Positions 1-5,870 of a stretch of DNA of 6,009 bases are shown here, one piece after another. Origin of the DNA: an uncultured Coriobacteriaceae bacterium (GTDB lineage: Bacteria > Actinomycetota > Coriobacteriia > Coriobacteriales > Atopobiaceae). The translations under genes were made by a program, and so were the position numbers. Each line of letters starts with the position of its first letter. Position 1 is the first letter of the stretch. The stretch lies in NCBI GenBank assembly GCA_900544655.1, contig UQWE01000080.1, positions 1-6,009 on the forward strand, written 5' to 3'. A model generated the notes under the pieces. It searched no databases. It was given only the letters and a program-made list of their open reading frames with translations, and was not told the origin of the DNA.

Positions 1-789
1 GCTGCCGCCGACCTCTCCGGCTCCATCACCTGCTCGGGCGCCACGAGCTTCCAGCCGCTCGTCGAGGACGCCGCCAACGCCTTCATGGATGCCAACGCCA
101 ACGTCAACATCACCATCTCCGGTGGTGGCTCCGGCCAGGGCCTCTCCGACGTCAAGGATGGCAAGGCCCAGATCGGCCGTTCCGATATCTTCGCCGCGGG
201 GAAGCTTGTCGACAACCAGGTCGCCGTCGTGGGCATGGGTCCGGTCGTGAACAGCGACGTCGACGTTGACGGCCTCGCCACCGAGCAGCTCAAGGGCATC
301 TTCACCGGCGAGATCACCGACTGGAGCCAGGTTGGCGGCACCGCCGGCCCGATCCAGGTCATCAACCGCAAGGCTGGCTCCGGCACCCGCGCCACTTTCG
401 AGAGCGCCGTCCTCGCCGGCGCCACCGTGCCCGACTCCTTCAAGCCGGTCGCCGAGGAGGACTCCTCCGGCACCGTCGTCGAGAAGCTCCAGCAGACCGC
501 TGGCGCCATCTCCTACCTTGCCTTCTCCTACTACGATGACTCCAAGTTCAAGGCCCTCAAGGTCGACGGCGTCGAGCCCAAGGCCGAGAACGTCGAGTCC
601 GGCGACTTCAAGATCTGGTCCTACGAGCACATGTACGTCGCTCAGGACGCCGATGAGGTCACCAAGGCCTTCATCGAGTACATGCTCTCCGATGATGTCC
701 AGGGCTCCCTCGTCGAGGAGAAGGGCTTCATCCCTCTGACCGGCATGAAGGTCAAGAAGGACGCTTCCGGCACCATCTCCGCCGCCTAG
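1..789 (+). CDS. pstS: Phosphate ABC transporter substrate-binding protein PstS (5' partial)
   Basis: High-affinity phosphate-binding component of the Pst importer, acting outside the membrane. The frame is open from base 1, so the start codon, signal peptide and any lipobox lie upstream; 262 residues are visible, ending at TAG 787-789. Visible residues 8-16 (SITCSGATS) form the first phosphate-binding strand and loop of the family, usually written ITxSGSTS. Residues 41-47 (GGGSGQG) are the second binding loop, 58-62 (IGRSD) matches the IGxSSR-like segment, and 122-130 (NRKAGSGTR) is the typical phosphate-contacting motif with Arg130. The C-terminal part (WSYEHMYVA, then VQGSLVEEKGFIPL) is also typical. 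The visible length is close to a full mature PstS, so probably only the export signal and a few mature residues are missing. Cys11 replaces a usually aliphatic residue and is not in a lipobox context. It is first in the operon; pstC follows after 29 bases. Confidence 0.95.
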   Translation, partial: AAADLSGSITCSGATSFQPLVEDAANAFMDANANVNITISGGGSGQGLSDVKDGKAQIGRSDIFAAGKLVDNQVAVVGMGPVVNSDVDVDGLATEQLKGIFTGEITDWSQVGGTAGPIQVINRKAGSGTRATFESAVLAGATVPDSFKPVAEEDSSGTVVEKLQQTAGAISYLAFSYYDDSKFKALKVDGVEPKAENVESGDFKIWSYEHMYVAQDADEVTKAFIEYMLSDDVQGSLVEEKGFIPLTGMKVKKDASGTISAA

Positions 790-805
790 CCTAGACACTC
801 CATCC

Positions 806-811
806 AAAGGA
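806..811 (+). promoter_or_regulatory. Ribosome binding site of pstC
   Basis: AAAGGA ends 7 bases before ATG 819 and fixes the pstC start. It lies in the 29-base gap between pstS and pstC, which is the longest gap in the window and shows no convincing hairpin or terminator. Confidence 0.75.
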
Positions 812-818
812 CTCGCAC

Positions 819-1721
819 ATGGCAAAGCAGCTTATGCCGAAGCGAAGCCTGGAGAACGTTGGACTGGGGCTCACGGGGGCCTGCGTGGCCCTCGTGGCCC
901 TTGTTGTTTTGACCCTCATCGTCATGGTCGCCGAGCAGGGTCTCACCACGTTCTTCGTTGACGGCGTTGACTTCGGTAGCTTCATCTCGGGGCAGAACTG
1001 GATTCCGACCGATGGCCGCTACGGCGCGCTGCCCCTCATCGTGGGATCGTTCTCCGTCACGATTCTCTCGACGATCTTCGCGCTTCCCGTGGCCCTGGGC
1101 TCGGCGATCTTCGTGGTCGAGGTCAGGCCGGTCTTCGGCCGCAAGGTCTTCCAGCCGCTGGTCGAGCTCCTCGTGGGCATCCCCAGCGTCGTTTATGGCC
1201 TCATCGGCCTCACGGTGGTCAACGCCGCGATGCGTTCGATCTTCGGTGACGCGGCAGGCACCGGCGCCGGCATCCTCTCGGGCGCCATCGTCCTCGCGGT
1301 CATGATTCTGCCCACGGTGACGACGCTTTCCATCGACGCCCTCGCCGCCGTGCCCAACCAGTATCGCGAGGGCTCCTACGCCCTCGGCTGCACCCGCTGG
1401 CAGACCGTCACGCACGTTGTCCTCAAGAGCGCCCTCCCGAGCCTGCTCACCGCGGTCATTCTCGGTATGACGCGCGCCTTCGGCGAGACGCTCGCCGTGC
1501 AGATGGTCATCGGCGGCGTCGAGAAGGCCATGCCCAACGGTCTGCTTGATCCCGCGGCCACGCTCACGACGGCCCTCACGAGCGGCCTTTCCAACGCGAC
1601 GACGGGCTCGGTAGAGTACCACGCCCTCTGGAGCCTGGGACTTCTGCTCATGGGCATGTCGCTCTTGTTCATCATGATCATCCACGTTATTGGCAAGAGG
1701 GGAGCGAAGGCGAATGGCTAA
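819..1721 (+). CDS. pstC: Phosphate ABC transporter permease PstC
   Basis: First of the two inner-membrane permeases that form the phosphate channel with PstA. It has 300 residues, normal for the family. About six membrane segments can be read: roughly residues 16-38, 71-100, 110-134, 151-170, 204-226 and 268-291, with an external loop at 39-70. The PstC hallmark GIPSVVYG is at 120-127. The EAA-type coupling loop that contacts the ATPase runs from about 184 to 207 (EGSYALG at its start, KSALP at its end), and FGETLAVQMVIGG at 221-233 is a further PstC signature. The ATG at 819 is chosen because AAAGGA at 806-811 lies 7 bases upstream. The C-terminus is basic (KRGAK), as expected for a cytoplasmic tail. 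The stop codon overlaps the pstA start, which points to coupled translation. Confidence 0.96.
   Translation: MAKQLMPKRSLENVGLGLTGACVALVALVVLTLIVMVAEQGLTTFFVDGVDFGSFISGQNWIPTDGRYGALPLIVGSFSVTILSTIFALPVALGSAIFVVEVRPVFGRKVFQPLVELLVGIPSVVYGLIGLTVVNAAMRSIFGDAAGTGAGILSGAIVLAVMILPTVTTLSIDALAAVPNQYREGSYALGCTRWQTVTHVVLKSALPSLLTAVILGMTRAFGETLAVQMVIGGVEKAMPNGLLDPAATLTTALTSGLSNATTGSVEYHALWSLGLLLMGMSLLFIMIIHVIGKRGAKANG
1698..1704 (+). promoter_or_regulatory. Ribosome binding site of pstA
   Basis: AGGGGAG inside the end of pstC, 9 bases before ATG 1714. It supports the ATG rather than the upstream in-frame TTG at 1690, and therefore the full-length N-terminal extension of PstA. Confidence 0.7.
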
Positions 1722-2811
1722 CGCAAACTCGGCCTGTGCCACTGGCGCCATGTCCTCCGGCGTCGATGCCGTCGCCCACGCGGCATCCGACGCCGTGTCC
1801 GCCGCGGCCGCCCACGTCACGCCCGGCGTTTCCGAGAAGGGCACCTCCGCTGGCGGCGCCTCCTCCGCCGGGGCTTCCGGCACCCCGACCGGCCCCGACG
1901 TCATGTCCGGTGTCGACCTCGACGCCCATGCGGCGAAGATCGGTCGTCAGGACAAGATCGCGACCGGCGTGCTCACTGTCATCGTCGGCCTCGTGTTGAC
2001 GCTGCTTGCCGCCATCGTCATCTACATCCTCGCTCGTGGCCTGTGGAAGGTCGTCCAGCCGGGATTTCTCACGAACGCCTCGTCTGACGAGGAGCTTCCC
2101 GGCATCGCCTTCCAGCTGTTCGACTCGTTCTACATGCTGATCATCACGCTGCTCATCAGCGTGCCCATCAGCCTGGGCGCGGCCATCTTCCTCGTGGAGT
2201 ACGCGCCCGACAACTGGATCACGAGCGCCGCTTCCACCGCGATCGAGACCCTCTCGAGCCTGCCCTCCATCGTTGTGGGCATGTTCGGCAGCCTGTTCTT
2301 CGTCGTGGTGCTCCACTGGGGCATCTCGATTATCGCCGGCGCGCTCGCGCTCACGATGTTCAACATCCCCATTCTCGTGCGCGTCATCCAGCAGGCGCTT
2401 TCCGACGTGCCACGCTCGCAGCGCGACGCCGCGCTCGCCATGGGCCTCACACGCTGGGAGACCACGCTCAACGTGCTTCTCCCCGCCGCCATGCCCGCCA
2501 TCGTCACCGGCATCGTCATCTCCGCCGGGCGTGTATTTGGCGAGGCGGCCGCCCTGATCTTCACCTCTGGCTCCGCCGCTGCGCGCATCAACTTCGGCGC
2601 CGCCATCACGAGCCCGCGTAGCCCCTGGAACATCTTCCGTCCGGCAGAGACGCTGGCCGTTCACATCTGGAAGCTCAAGATGGAGCCCACACCCGGCAAC
2701 GACGAGATCGCCTGGGGCACGGCCGCGGTGCTGATCATCTGCGTGCTGCTGTTCAACGTCCTTGCGCGTCTCGCCGGCAAGGTCCTTGCGAGGAGGCTGA
2801 CGAGCGAATGA
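1714..2811 (+). CDS. pstA: Phosphate ABC transporter permease PstA with long N-terminal extension
   Basis: Second permease of the Pst channel. It has 365 residues against roughly 280-300 usual for PstA. The excess is at the N-terminus: residues 1 to about 80 precede the first membrane helix (about 84-106) and are rich in Ala, Ser and Gly. Further hydrophobic segments are at about 137-162, 178-200, 203-222, 256-285 and 335-352. Family marks are LPSIVVGMFG (183-192), the EAA-type loop from QRDAALAMG (236-244) to LLPAAMP (255-261), and FGEAAALIFTSG (275-286), matching the usual GETAPLLFT-like segment. The start ATG at 1714 overlaps the pstC stop (ATGGCTAA) and has AGGGGAG at 1698-1704. An in-frame TTG at 1690 would add eight residues but is less likely. 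The extension stays in frame into the first helix, so it is not a frameshift artefact. Confidence 0.94.
   Translation: MANANSACATGAMSSGVDAVAHAASDAVSAAAAHVTPGVSEKGTSAGGASSAGASGTPTGPDVMSGVDLDAHAAKIGRQDKIATGVLTVIVGLVLTLLAAIVIYILARGLWKVVQPGFLTNASSDEELPGIAFQLFDSFYMLIITLLISVPISLGAAIFLVEYAPDNWITSAASTAIETLSSLPSIVVGMFGSLFFVVVLHWGISIIAGALALTMFNIPILVRVIQQALSDVPRSQRDAALAMGLTRWETTLNVLLPAAMPAIVTGIVISAGRVFGEAAALIFTSGSAAARINFGAAITSPRSPWNIFRPAETLAVHIWKLKMEPTPGNDEIAWGTAAVLIICVLLFNVLARLAGKVLARRLTSE
2791..2796 (+). promoter_or_regulatory. Ribosome binding site of pstB copy 1
   Basis: AGGAGG inside the 3' end of pstA, 11 bases before ATG 2808. Spacing is slightly long, but the ATGA stop-start overlap would allow coupled re-initiation. 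It decides against the in-frame ATG at 2820. Confidence 0.65.
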
Positions 2812-3656
2812 ACCAGACCATGACCGAGGGCCTCGACGGGGCCCAGCGCGAGGAGGCCGTCGCGCCCGTCGCTGCCGAGGGCAACGCCTCCGCCGACCAT
2901 CTCCTTCGCGCCCGTGGCGTCACCGTGCGCTACGACCACGTCAAGGAGGCCCTGCACCCCACCACGCTCGGCTTTGACGCCGGCCAGGTGACGGCCCTCA
3001 TCGGCCCCTCCGGATGCGGCAAGTCGACCTTCCTGCGCTGCCTCAACCTCATGAACCGCGAGATTCCTAAGTGCGACGTGGGCGGAGAGATCCTCTACCA
3101 CGGACGCAACATCAACACGCGCGAGGAGAACCTCTTCCAGCTGCGCACGAGCATCGGCATGGTGTTCCAGCAACCGACGCCGTTCCGCAAGTCCATTCGC
3201 GAGAACATCCTGTTCGCGCCGCGCCGCCACGGCAGCATCGCCAGCCGCGAGGAGGGCGACGAGCTCGTCGAGCGTTCGCTTCGCCAGGCGGCCCTCTGGG
3301 ATGAGGTCAAGGACAAGCTCGACCAGAGCGGTCTGGGCCTCTCCGGCGGCCAGCAGCAGCGCCTTTGCATCGCGCGCACCCTCGCGATGAGCCCGGACGT
3401 CGTGCTGTTCGACGAGCCCTGCTCGGCACTCGACCCCATCTCCACCTTCGCGGTGGAGGAGACGATTCGCTCGATCGCTGACTCGGGCATCTGCGTCGCC
3501 ATCGTGACGCACAACATGGAGCAGGCCACGCGCGTAAGCGATCGCACGGCCTTCTTCTACATGGGCGATATGGTCGAGGACGGCCCCACGAAGCGCATCT
3601 TCATGGATCCGCACGACGAGCGCCTCGCAGACTACCTCAGCGGAAGGTTTGGATGA
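2808..3656 (+). CDS. pstB: Phosphate ABC transporter ATP-binding protein PstB, copy 1
   Basis: Cytoplasmic ATPase that powers phosphate import through PstC-PstA. It has 282 residues with every nucleotide-binding motif intact: aromatic A-loop Tyr42, Walker A GPSGCGKST (66-74), Q-loop Gln121 in VFQQP, signature LSGGQ (178-182), Walker B ending Asp202 with catalytic Glu203, D-loop SALD (206-209) and switch His235 in VTHNM. DEPCSALDPIST is the form typical of PstB. About 35 N-terminal residues (acidic, Ala-rich) precede the ATPase fold, making it slightly longer than the usual 250-260. The start ATG overlaps the pstA stop as ATGA, with AGGAGG at 2791-2796 eleven bases upstream. A second complete pstB follows directly, so the active dimer could be homomeric or mixed; the sequence does not decide this. 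Confidence 0.96.
   Translation: MNQTMTEGLDGAQREEAVAPVAAEGNASADHLLRARGVTVRYDHVKEALHPTTLGFDAGQVTALIGPSGCGKSTFLRCLNLMNREIPKCDVGGEILYHGRNINTREENLFQLRTSIGMVFQQPTPFRKSIRENILFAPRRHGSIASREEGDELVERSLRQAALWDEVKDKLDQSGLGLSGGQQQRLCIARTLAMSPDVVLFDEPCSALDPISTFAVEETIRSIADSGICVAIVTHNMEQATRVSDRTAFFYMGDMVEDGPTKRIFMDPHDERLADYLSGRFG
3291..3401 (+). repeat. Near-identical patch shared by the two pstB genes, copy in pstB 1
   Basis: These 111 bases match 4093-4203 (offset 802) with 7 mismatches by my count, including a perfect 44-base run at 3303-3346. The patch codes for the segment leading into the ABC signature and the start of Walker B. Third codon positions are matched too, unlike most of the rest of the two genes. 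Confidence 0.8.
3642..3647 (+). promoter_or_regulatory. Possible ribosome binding site of pstB copy 2
   Basis: GGAAGG at the end of pstB copy 1, 13 bases before ATG 3661. This is far for a standard site; GGA at 3651-3653, 7 bases away, is a weaker alternative. The weak signal suggests coupling to translation of the first copy. Confidence 0.45.
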
Positions 3657-3660
3657 TCTG

Positions 3661-4455
3661 ATGGAGAAGGAGTTCGCCCAGTCGCACCATCGCTCAATCA
3701 CGGACGCCCCGTCCGCCATCGACGTGCGCGACTTCAATCTCTGGTATGGGGACTTCCAGGCCTTGAAGCACATCACGCTCGATATCCCCGAGCGTCGCTG
3801 CACCGCCTTCATCGGCCCCTCTGGCTGCGGAAAGTCGACACTGCTCCGCACGTTCAACCGCATGTGCGACTTCATTGAGACCGTGCGCCACGAGGGCGCG
3901 ATTGAGTTCGCCGGCAAGGACGTCTTCGCGATGGACGCTAACGCGCTGCGCGTCCACGTGGGCATGGTCTTCCAGCACCCCAACCCGTTCCCGATGAGCA
4001 TCCGCGACAACGTCCTCTACGGCCTCAACCGCATGATGCGCCTCACTCACGCCCAGGCGGACGAGGTCCTCGAGCGCACGCTCAGCGAGGCTGCTCTCTG
4101 GGACGAGGTCAAGGACAAGCTCGACCAGAGCGGTCTGGGCCTCTCCGGAGGCCAGCAGCAGCGCCTCTGCATCGCGCGCGCCCTGGCGACGAGCCCGGAC
4201 GTCCTGCTTATGGATGAGCCGACGAGTGCCCTCGACCCCATCTCGACTCTCGTGGTCGAGGAGCTCATGCAGCAGCTCTCGCGCGAACACACTGTCGTGG
4301 TCGTCACCCACAACATGCAGCAGGCGACCCGCGTCGCCGACAAGACCGCGTTCTTCTACCTCGGTGAGCTCATCGAGGCCGGTCCCACCAAGGAGCTGTT
4401 CGCCAACCCGCGCGAGCAGCGCACCCAGGAATATCTCTCAGGGAGGTTCAGCTGA
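3661..4455 (+). CDS. pstB: Phosphate ABC transporter ATP-binding protein PstB, copy 2
   Basis: Second, tandem PstB ATPase, 264 residues from the ATG at 3661. All motifs are present: Tyr29 as the A-loop aromatic, Walker A GPSGCGKST (52-60), Q-loop Gln105 in VFQHPNPF, signature LSGGQ (161-165), Walker B with Asp185 and catalytic Glu186, D-loop SALD (189-192) and switch His217. It differs from copy 1 in the Q-loop region (HPNPFPMSIRDNVLYGL against QPTPFRKSIRENILFAP) and has Thr for Cys after DEP. It begins four bases after the copy 1 stop. An in-frame TTG at 3649 would overlap copy 1 and add four residues, but the purine-rich GGAAGG at 3642-3647 would sit only one base from it, so ATG 3661 is preferred. 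In other bacteria with two PstB proteins both are transport ATPases; functional division here is unknown. Confidence 0.95.
   Translation: MEKEFAQSHHRSITDAPSAIDVRDFNLWYGDFQALKHITLDIPERRCTAFIGPSGCGKSTLLRTFNRMCDFIETVRHEGAIEFAGKDVFAMDANALRVHVGMVFQHPNPFPMSIRDNVLYGLNRMMRLTHAQADEVLERTLSEAALWDEVKDKLDQSGLGLSGGQQQRLCIARALATSPDVLLMDEPTSALDPISTLVVEELMQQLSREHTVVVVTHNMQQATRVADKTAFFYLGELIEAGPTKELFANPREQRTQEYLSGRFS
4093..4203 (+). repeat. Near-identical patch shared by the two pstB genes, copy in pstB 2
   Basis: Partner of 3291-3401; the perfect 44-base run is at 4105-4148. Only two of the mismatches (a Thr/Ala and a Met/Thr codon) change the protein. Confidence 0.8.
4441..4446 (+). promoter_or_regulatory. 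Ribosome binding site of phoU
   Basis: GGGAGG in the last codons of pstB copy 2, 10 bases before ATG 4457. It fixes the phoU start and rules out the much longer open frame from 4214. Confidence 0.7.
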
Positions 4456-4456
4456 T

Positions 4457-5146
4457 ATGGCTACCCGAGTCGAGTTCACAAGGCAGTTGAGCGACATGGA
4501 GGGCCTGCTCGCGCGTTTCGCCGAGAAGTCCGCGACGGACGTCCGCGCTGCGGGCCTTGCCGCCTCCGGCGATCGTGGCGCCGAGACGGGCGTCCTCGAA
4601 GGTAGGAAGCCCGCCGATCGCCTCCGTCAGGAGATCGAGAGCCTCTGCCTCGACATCATGCTCATGCAGCAGCCGCTCATCGGAGAGGACCTGCGCTTCG
4701 TGTCCGCGTCGTTCCGCCTGGTCTCTGACCTCGCGCAGATCGACTCCATGACGCGCGACGTCGCCTTCGTCTTTTCCGAGATGCCCACCGACGTCACGAA
4801 CCGCCTCTCCGACTCCTTCGTTCACATGAGCGAGCACGCGGCGAAGATGGTCGAAGACAGCATCGAGGCGTTCCTCACCAAAAACGTCGAGCTCGCGCAG
4901 AAGGTCATCGCCAGCGACGACGTTCTCGACAAGATGTACGCCGCGGCTGAGGCGGTCGTCGTCGAGCTCATCAGGCAGGGCCAGCCGTCGCCTCGCAGCC
5001 TTCCGGAGCTGCTTATGGCCGCCAAGTACTTCGAGCGAATCGGCGACCAGGCGCAGCGCATCGCAGATTGGGCGGTGTTCCGCGCCACCGGAGAGCGTAT
5101 CCTTACTGGTGGGGACCACTCCGCCGCCAACACGGATGGGGAGTAG
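4457..5146 (+). CDS. phoU: Phosphate signalling complex protein PhoU
   Basis: Cytoplasmic regulator that links the Pst transporter to the phosphate sensor kinase and restrains signalling when phosphate is plentiful (family knowledge). It has 229 residues, near the usual 215-235, and is all-helical with the two-repeat PhoU layout: repeat 1 about residues 7-107, repeat 2 about 112-210. QQPLIGEDLRFVSASFRLVSDL (from 71) matches the family's QQPxxxDLR segment of repeat 1. MAAKYFERIGDQAQRIADW (187-205) is the canonical repeat 2 metal motif with Glu193 and Asp197. The matching repeat 1 site reads DLAQIDSMTRD (91-101), with Ala93 and Ser97 where Glu and Asp are normally found. Start ATG 4457 is one base after the pstB stop, with GGGAGG at 4441-4446. 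A much longer open frame from 4214 is only the out-of-frame shadow of pstB. Confidence 0.95.
   Translation: MATRVEFTRQLSDMEGLLARFAEKSATDVRAAGLAASGDRGAETGVLEGRKPADRLRQEIESLCLDIMLMQQPLIGEDLRFVSASFRLVSDLAQIDSMTRDVAFVFSEMPTDVTNRLSDSFVHMSEHAAKMVEDSIEAFLTKNVELAQKVIASDDVLDKMYAAAEAVVVELIRQGQPSPRSLPELLMAAKYFERIGDQAQRIADWAVFRATGERILTGGDHSAANTDGE
5138..5143 (+). promoter_or_regulatory. Ribosome binding site of the response regulator
   Basis: GGGGAG just before the phoU stop codon. Its distance is 9 bases to GTG 5153 and 12 to ATG 5156, so GTG is slightly favoured, but the two starts differ by only one residue. Confidence 0.55.
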
Positions 5147-5152
5147 CCCAAA

Positions 5153-5866
5153 GTGATGGCGGATCGGATGGAGAGCGACCAGTTGATCTACTACGTCGAG
5201 GACGAGAAGAACATCCGCGAGTTGACGGTCTATGCGCTATCGCAGGCTGGCATCGAAGCCAAGGGCCTTCCCGATGACGCAGCGTTCAGGCGTGCCTGCG
5301 CCGAGCGCACCCCTGACGCGGTGCTTCTCGACATCATGCTGCCCGATACGGACGGCCTCACCATCCTGAAGCGAATCCGCCAGACACCCGGTCTCTCCCA
5401 GGTGCCGGTCATGATGCTCACGGCTCGCGACTCGGAGCTCGACACCGTGACCGCTCTCGACGGGGGAGCGGACGACTACCTTGCAAAACCCTTTGGCATG
5501 ATGGAGATGGTGAGCCGTGTGCGTGCCCTGCTGCGCCGCGCCCCGTCGCGCGCCGCCGTCTCGGCCGCCGTCTCCGACGTCATGAACCTGGGACCTTTGT
5601 CCCTTTCTCCCTCTAGGCATGAAGTTTCTCTCGATGGGGAGACCCTTAGTCTTACCGTTAGGGAGTTTGATTTGCTATCTTTCCTCATGAGGTCTCCCGG
5701 TGTGGTGTTCAACCGTGAGACGCTTCTGCAGCGCGTTTGGGGCTGGGACTTCGACGGTGGCAGCCGAACGGTCGATGTCCACGTTCAGACGCTGCGTCAG
5801 AAGCTCGGCGATCACGCCGACCTCATCGAGACGGTGCGTGGGGTTGGATACCGATTGAGGGGTTAG
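5153..5866 (+). CDS. OmpR/PhoB-family response regulator (PhoP/RegX3-like by context)
   Basis: DNA-binding response regulator, 237 residues from GTG 5153. The N-terminal receiver domain (about 11-128) has the acidic pair Glu16/Asp17 in YVEDE, phospho-acceptor Asp60 in LLDIMLP, Thr90 in MLTAR and Lys112 in AKPF. A short Ala/Ser-rich linker (about 130-142) leads to a winged-helix domain (about 145-237) with VREFDLLSFL, the WGWDF and RTVDVHVQTLRQKLG recognition region, and the ending VRGVGYRLRG typical of the OmpR/PhoB class. Position directly after phoU implies control of phosphate-starvation genes, as with PhoP, PhoB or RegX3, but regulon and name are inference. The start is uncertain: GTG 5153, ATG 5156 and ATG 5168 are all in frame; GGGGAG at 5138-5143 lies 9 bases before the GTG. 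Codons 147-183 are unusually rich in A/T-ending triplets. Confidence 0.93.
   Translation: MMADRMESDQLIYYVEDEKNIRELTVYALSQAGIEAKGLPDDAAFRRACAERTPDAVLLDIMLPDTDGLTILKRIRQTPGLSQVPVMMLTARDSELDTVTALDGGADDYLAKPFGMMEMVSRVRALLRRAPSRAAVSAAVSDVMNLGPLSLSPSRHEVSLDGETLSLTVREFDLLSFLMRSPGVVFNRETLLQRVWGWDFDGGSRTVDVHVQTLRQKLGDHADLIETVRGVGYRLRG
5857..5862 (+). promoter_or_regulatory. Ribosome binding site of the last (truncated) gene
   Basis: GAGGGG in the final codons of the response regulator gene, 8 bases before ATG 5871. It is the main support for that start. Confidence 0.65.
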
Positions 5867-5870
5867 TGCC

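Noticed and set aside
31..33. Cys11 of the visible PstS as a lipoprotein cysteine
   Set aside because: It lies within the phosphate-binding strand (SITCSGATS) and lacks the Leu-Ala/Ser-Gly/Ala residues of a lipobox; the real signal sequence is upstream of the window.
787..818. Attenuator or terminator between pstS and pstC
   Set aside because: The gap holds a short CTAG-CTAG repeat but no stem-loop of useful length and no T-run.
786..1904. 372-codon minus-strand open frame opposite pstC
   Set aside because: Same explanation: charged, repetitive composition produced by the complement of a membrane-protein gene with G/C-ending codons.
1687..2664. 325-codon minus-strand open frame opposite pstA
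   Set aside because: Asp/Gly/Arg/His-rich composition typical of a high-GC shadow frame; pstA itself is clearly real.
2661..4010. 449-codon open frame on the minus strand, antisense to both pstB genes
   Set aside because: It overlaps genes with full ATPase motifs, has low-complexity composition and no family match I recognise. High third-position GC on the coding strand commonly creates such frames.
4214..4456. An 81-residue N-terminal extension of PhoU, from an upstream ATG
   Set aside because: This stretch is the +1 frame of pstB copy 2 (Ser/Arg/Pro-rich). PhoU homology begins at ATG 4457, which has its own ribosome site.
4818..4825. Pho-box-like GTTCAC words (also near 2658 and 4475)
   Set aside because: They are single, lie inside coding sequence and are not arranged as the spaced direct repeats bound by PhoP-type regulators.
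5652..5681. Possible internal promoter (TTACCG, 18-base spacer, TATCTT) in the A/T-richer part of the response regulator
   Set aside because: Only 3 of 6 and 4 of 6 positions match the consensus boxes, so it is no better than chance in an A/T-richer patch.
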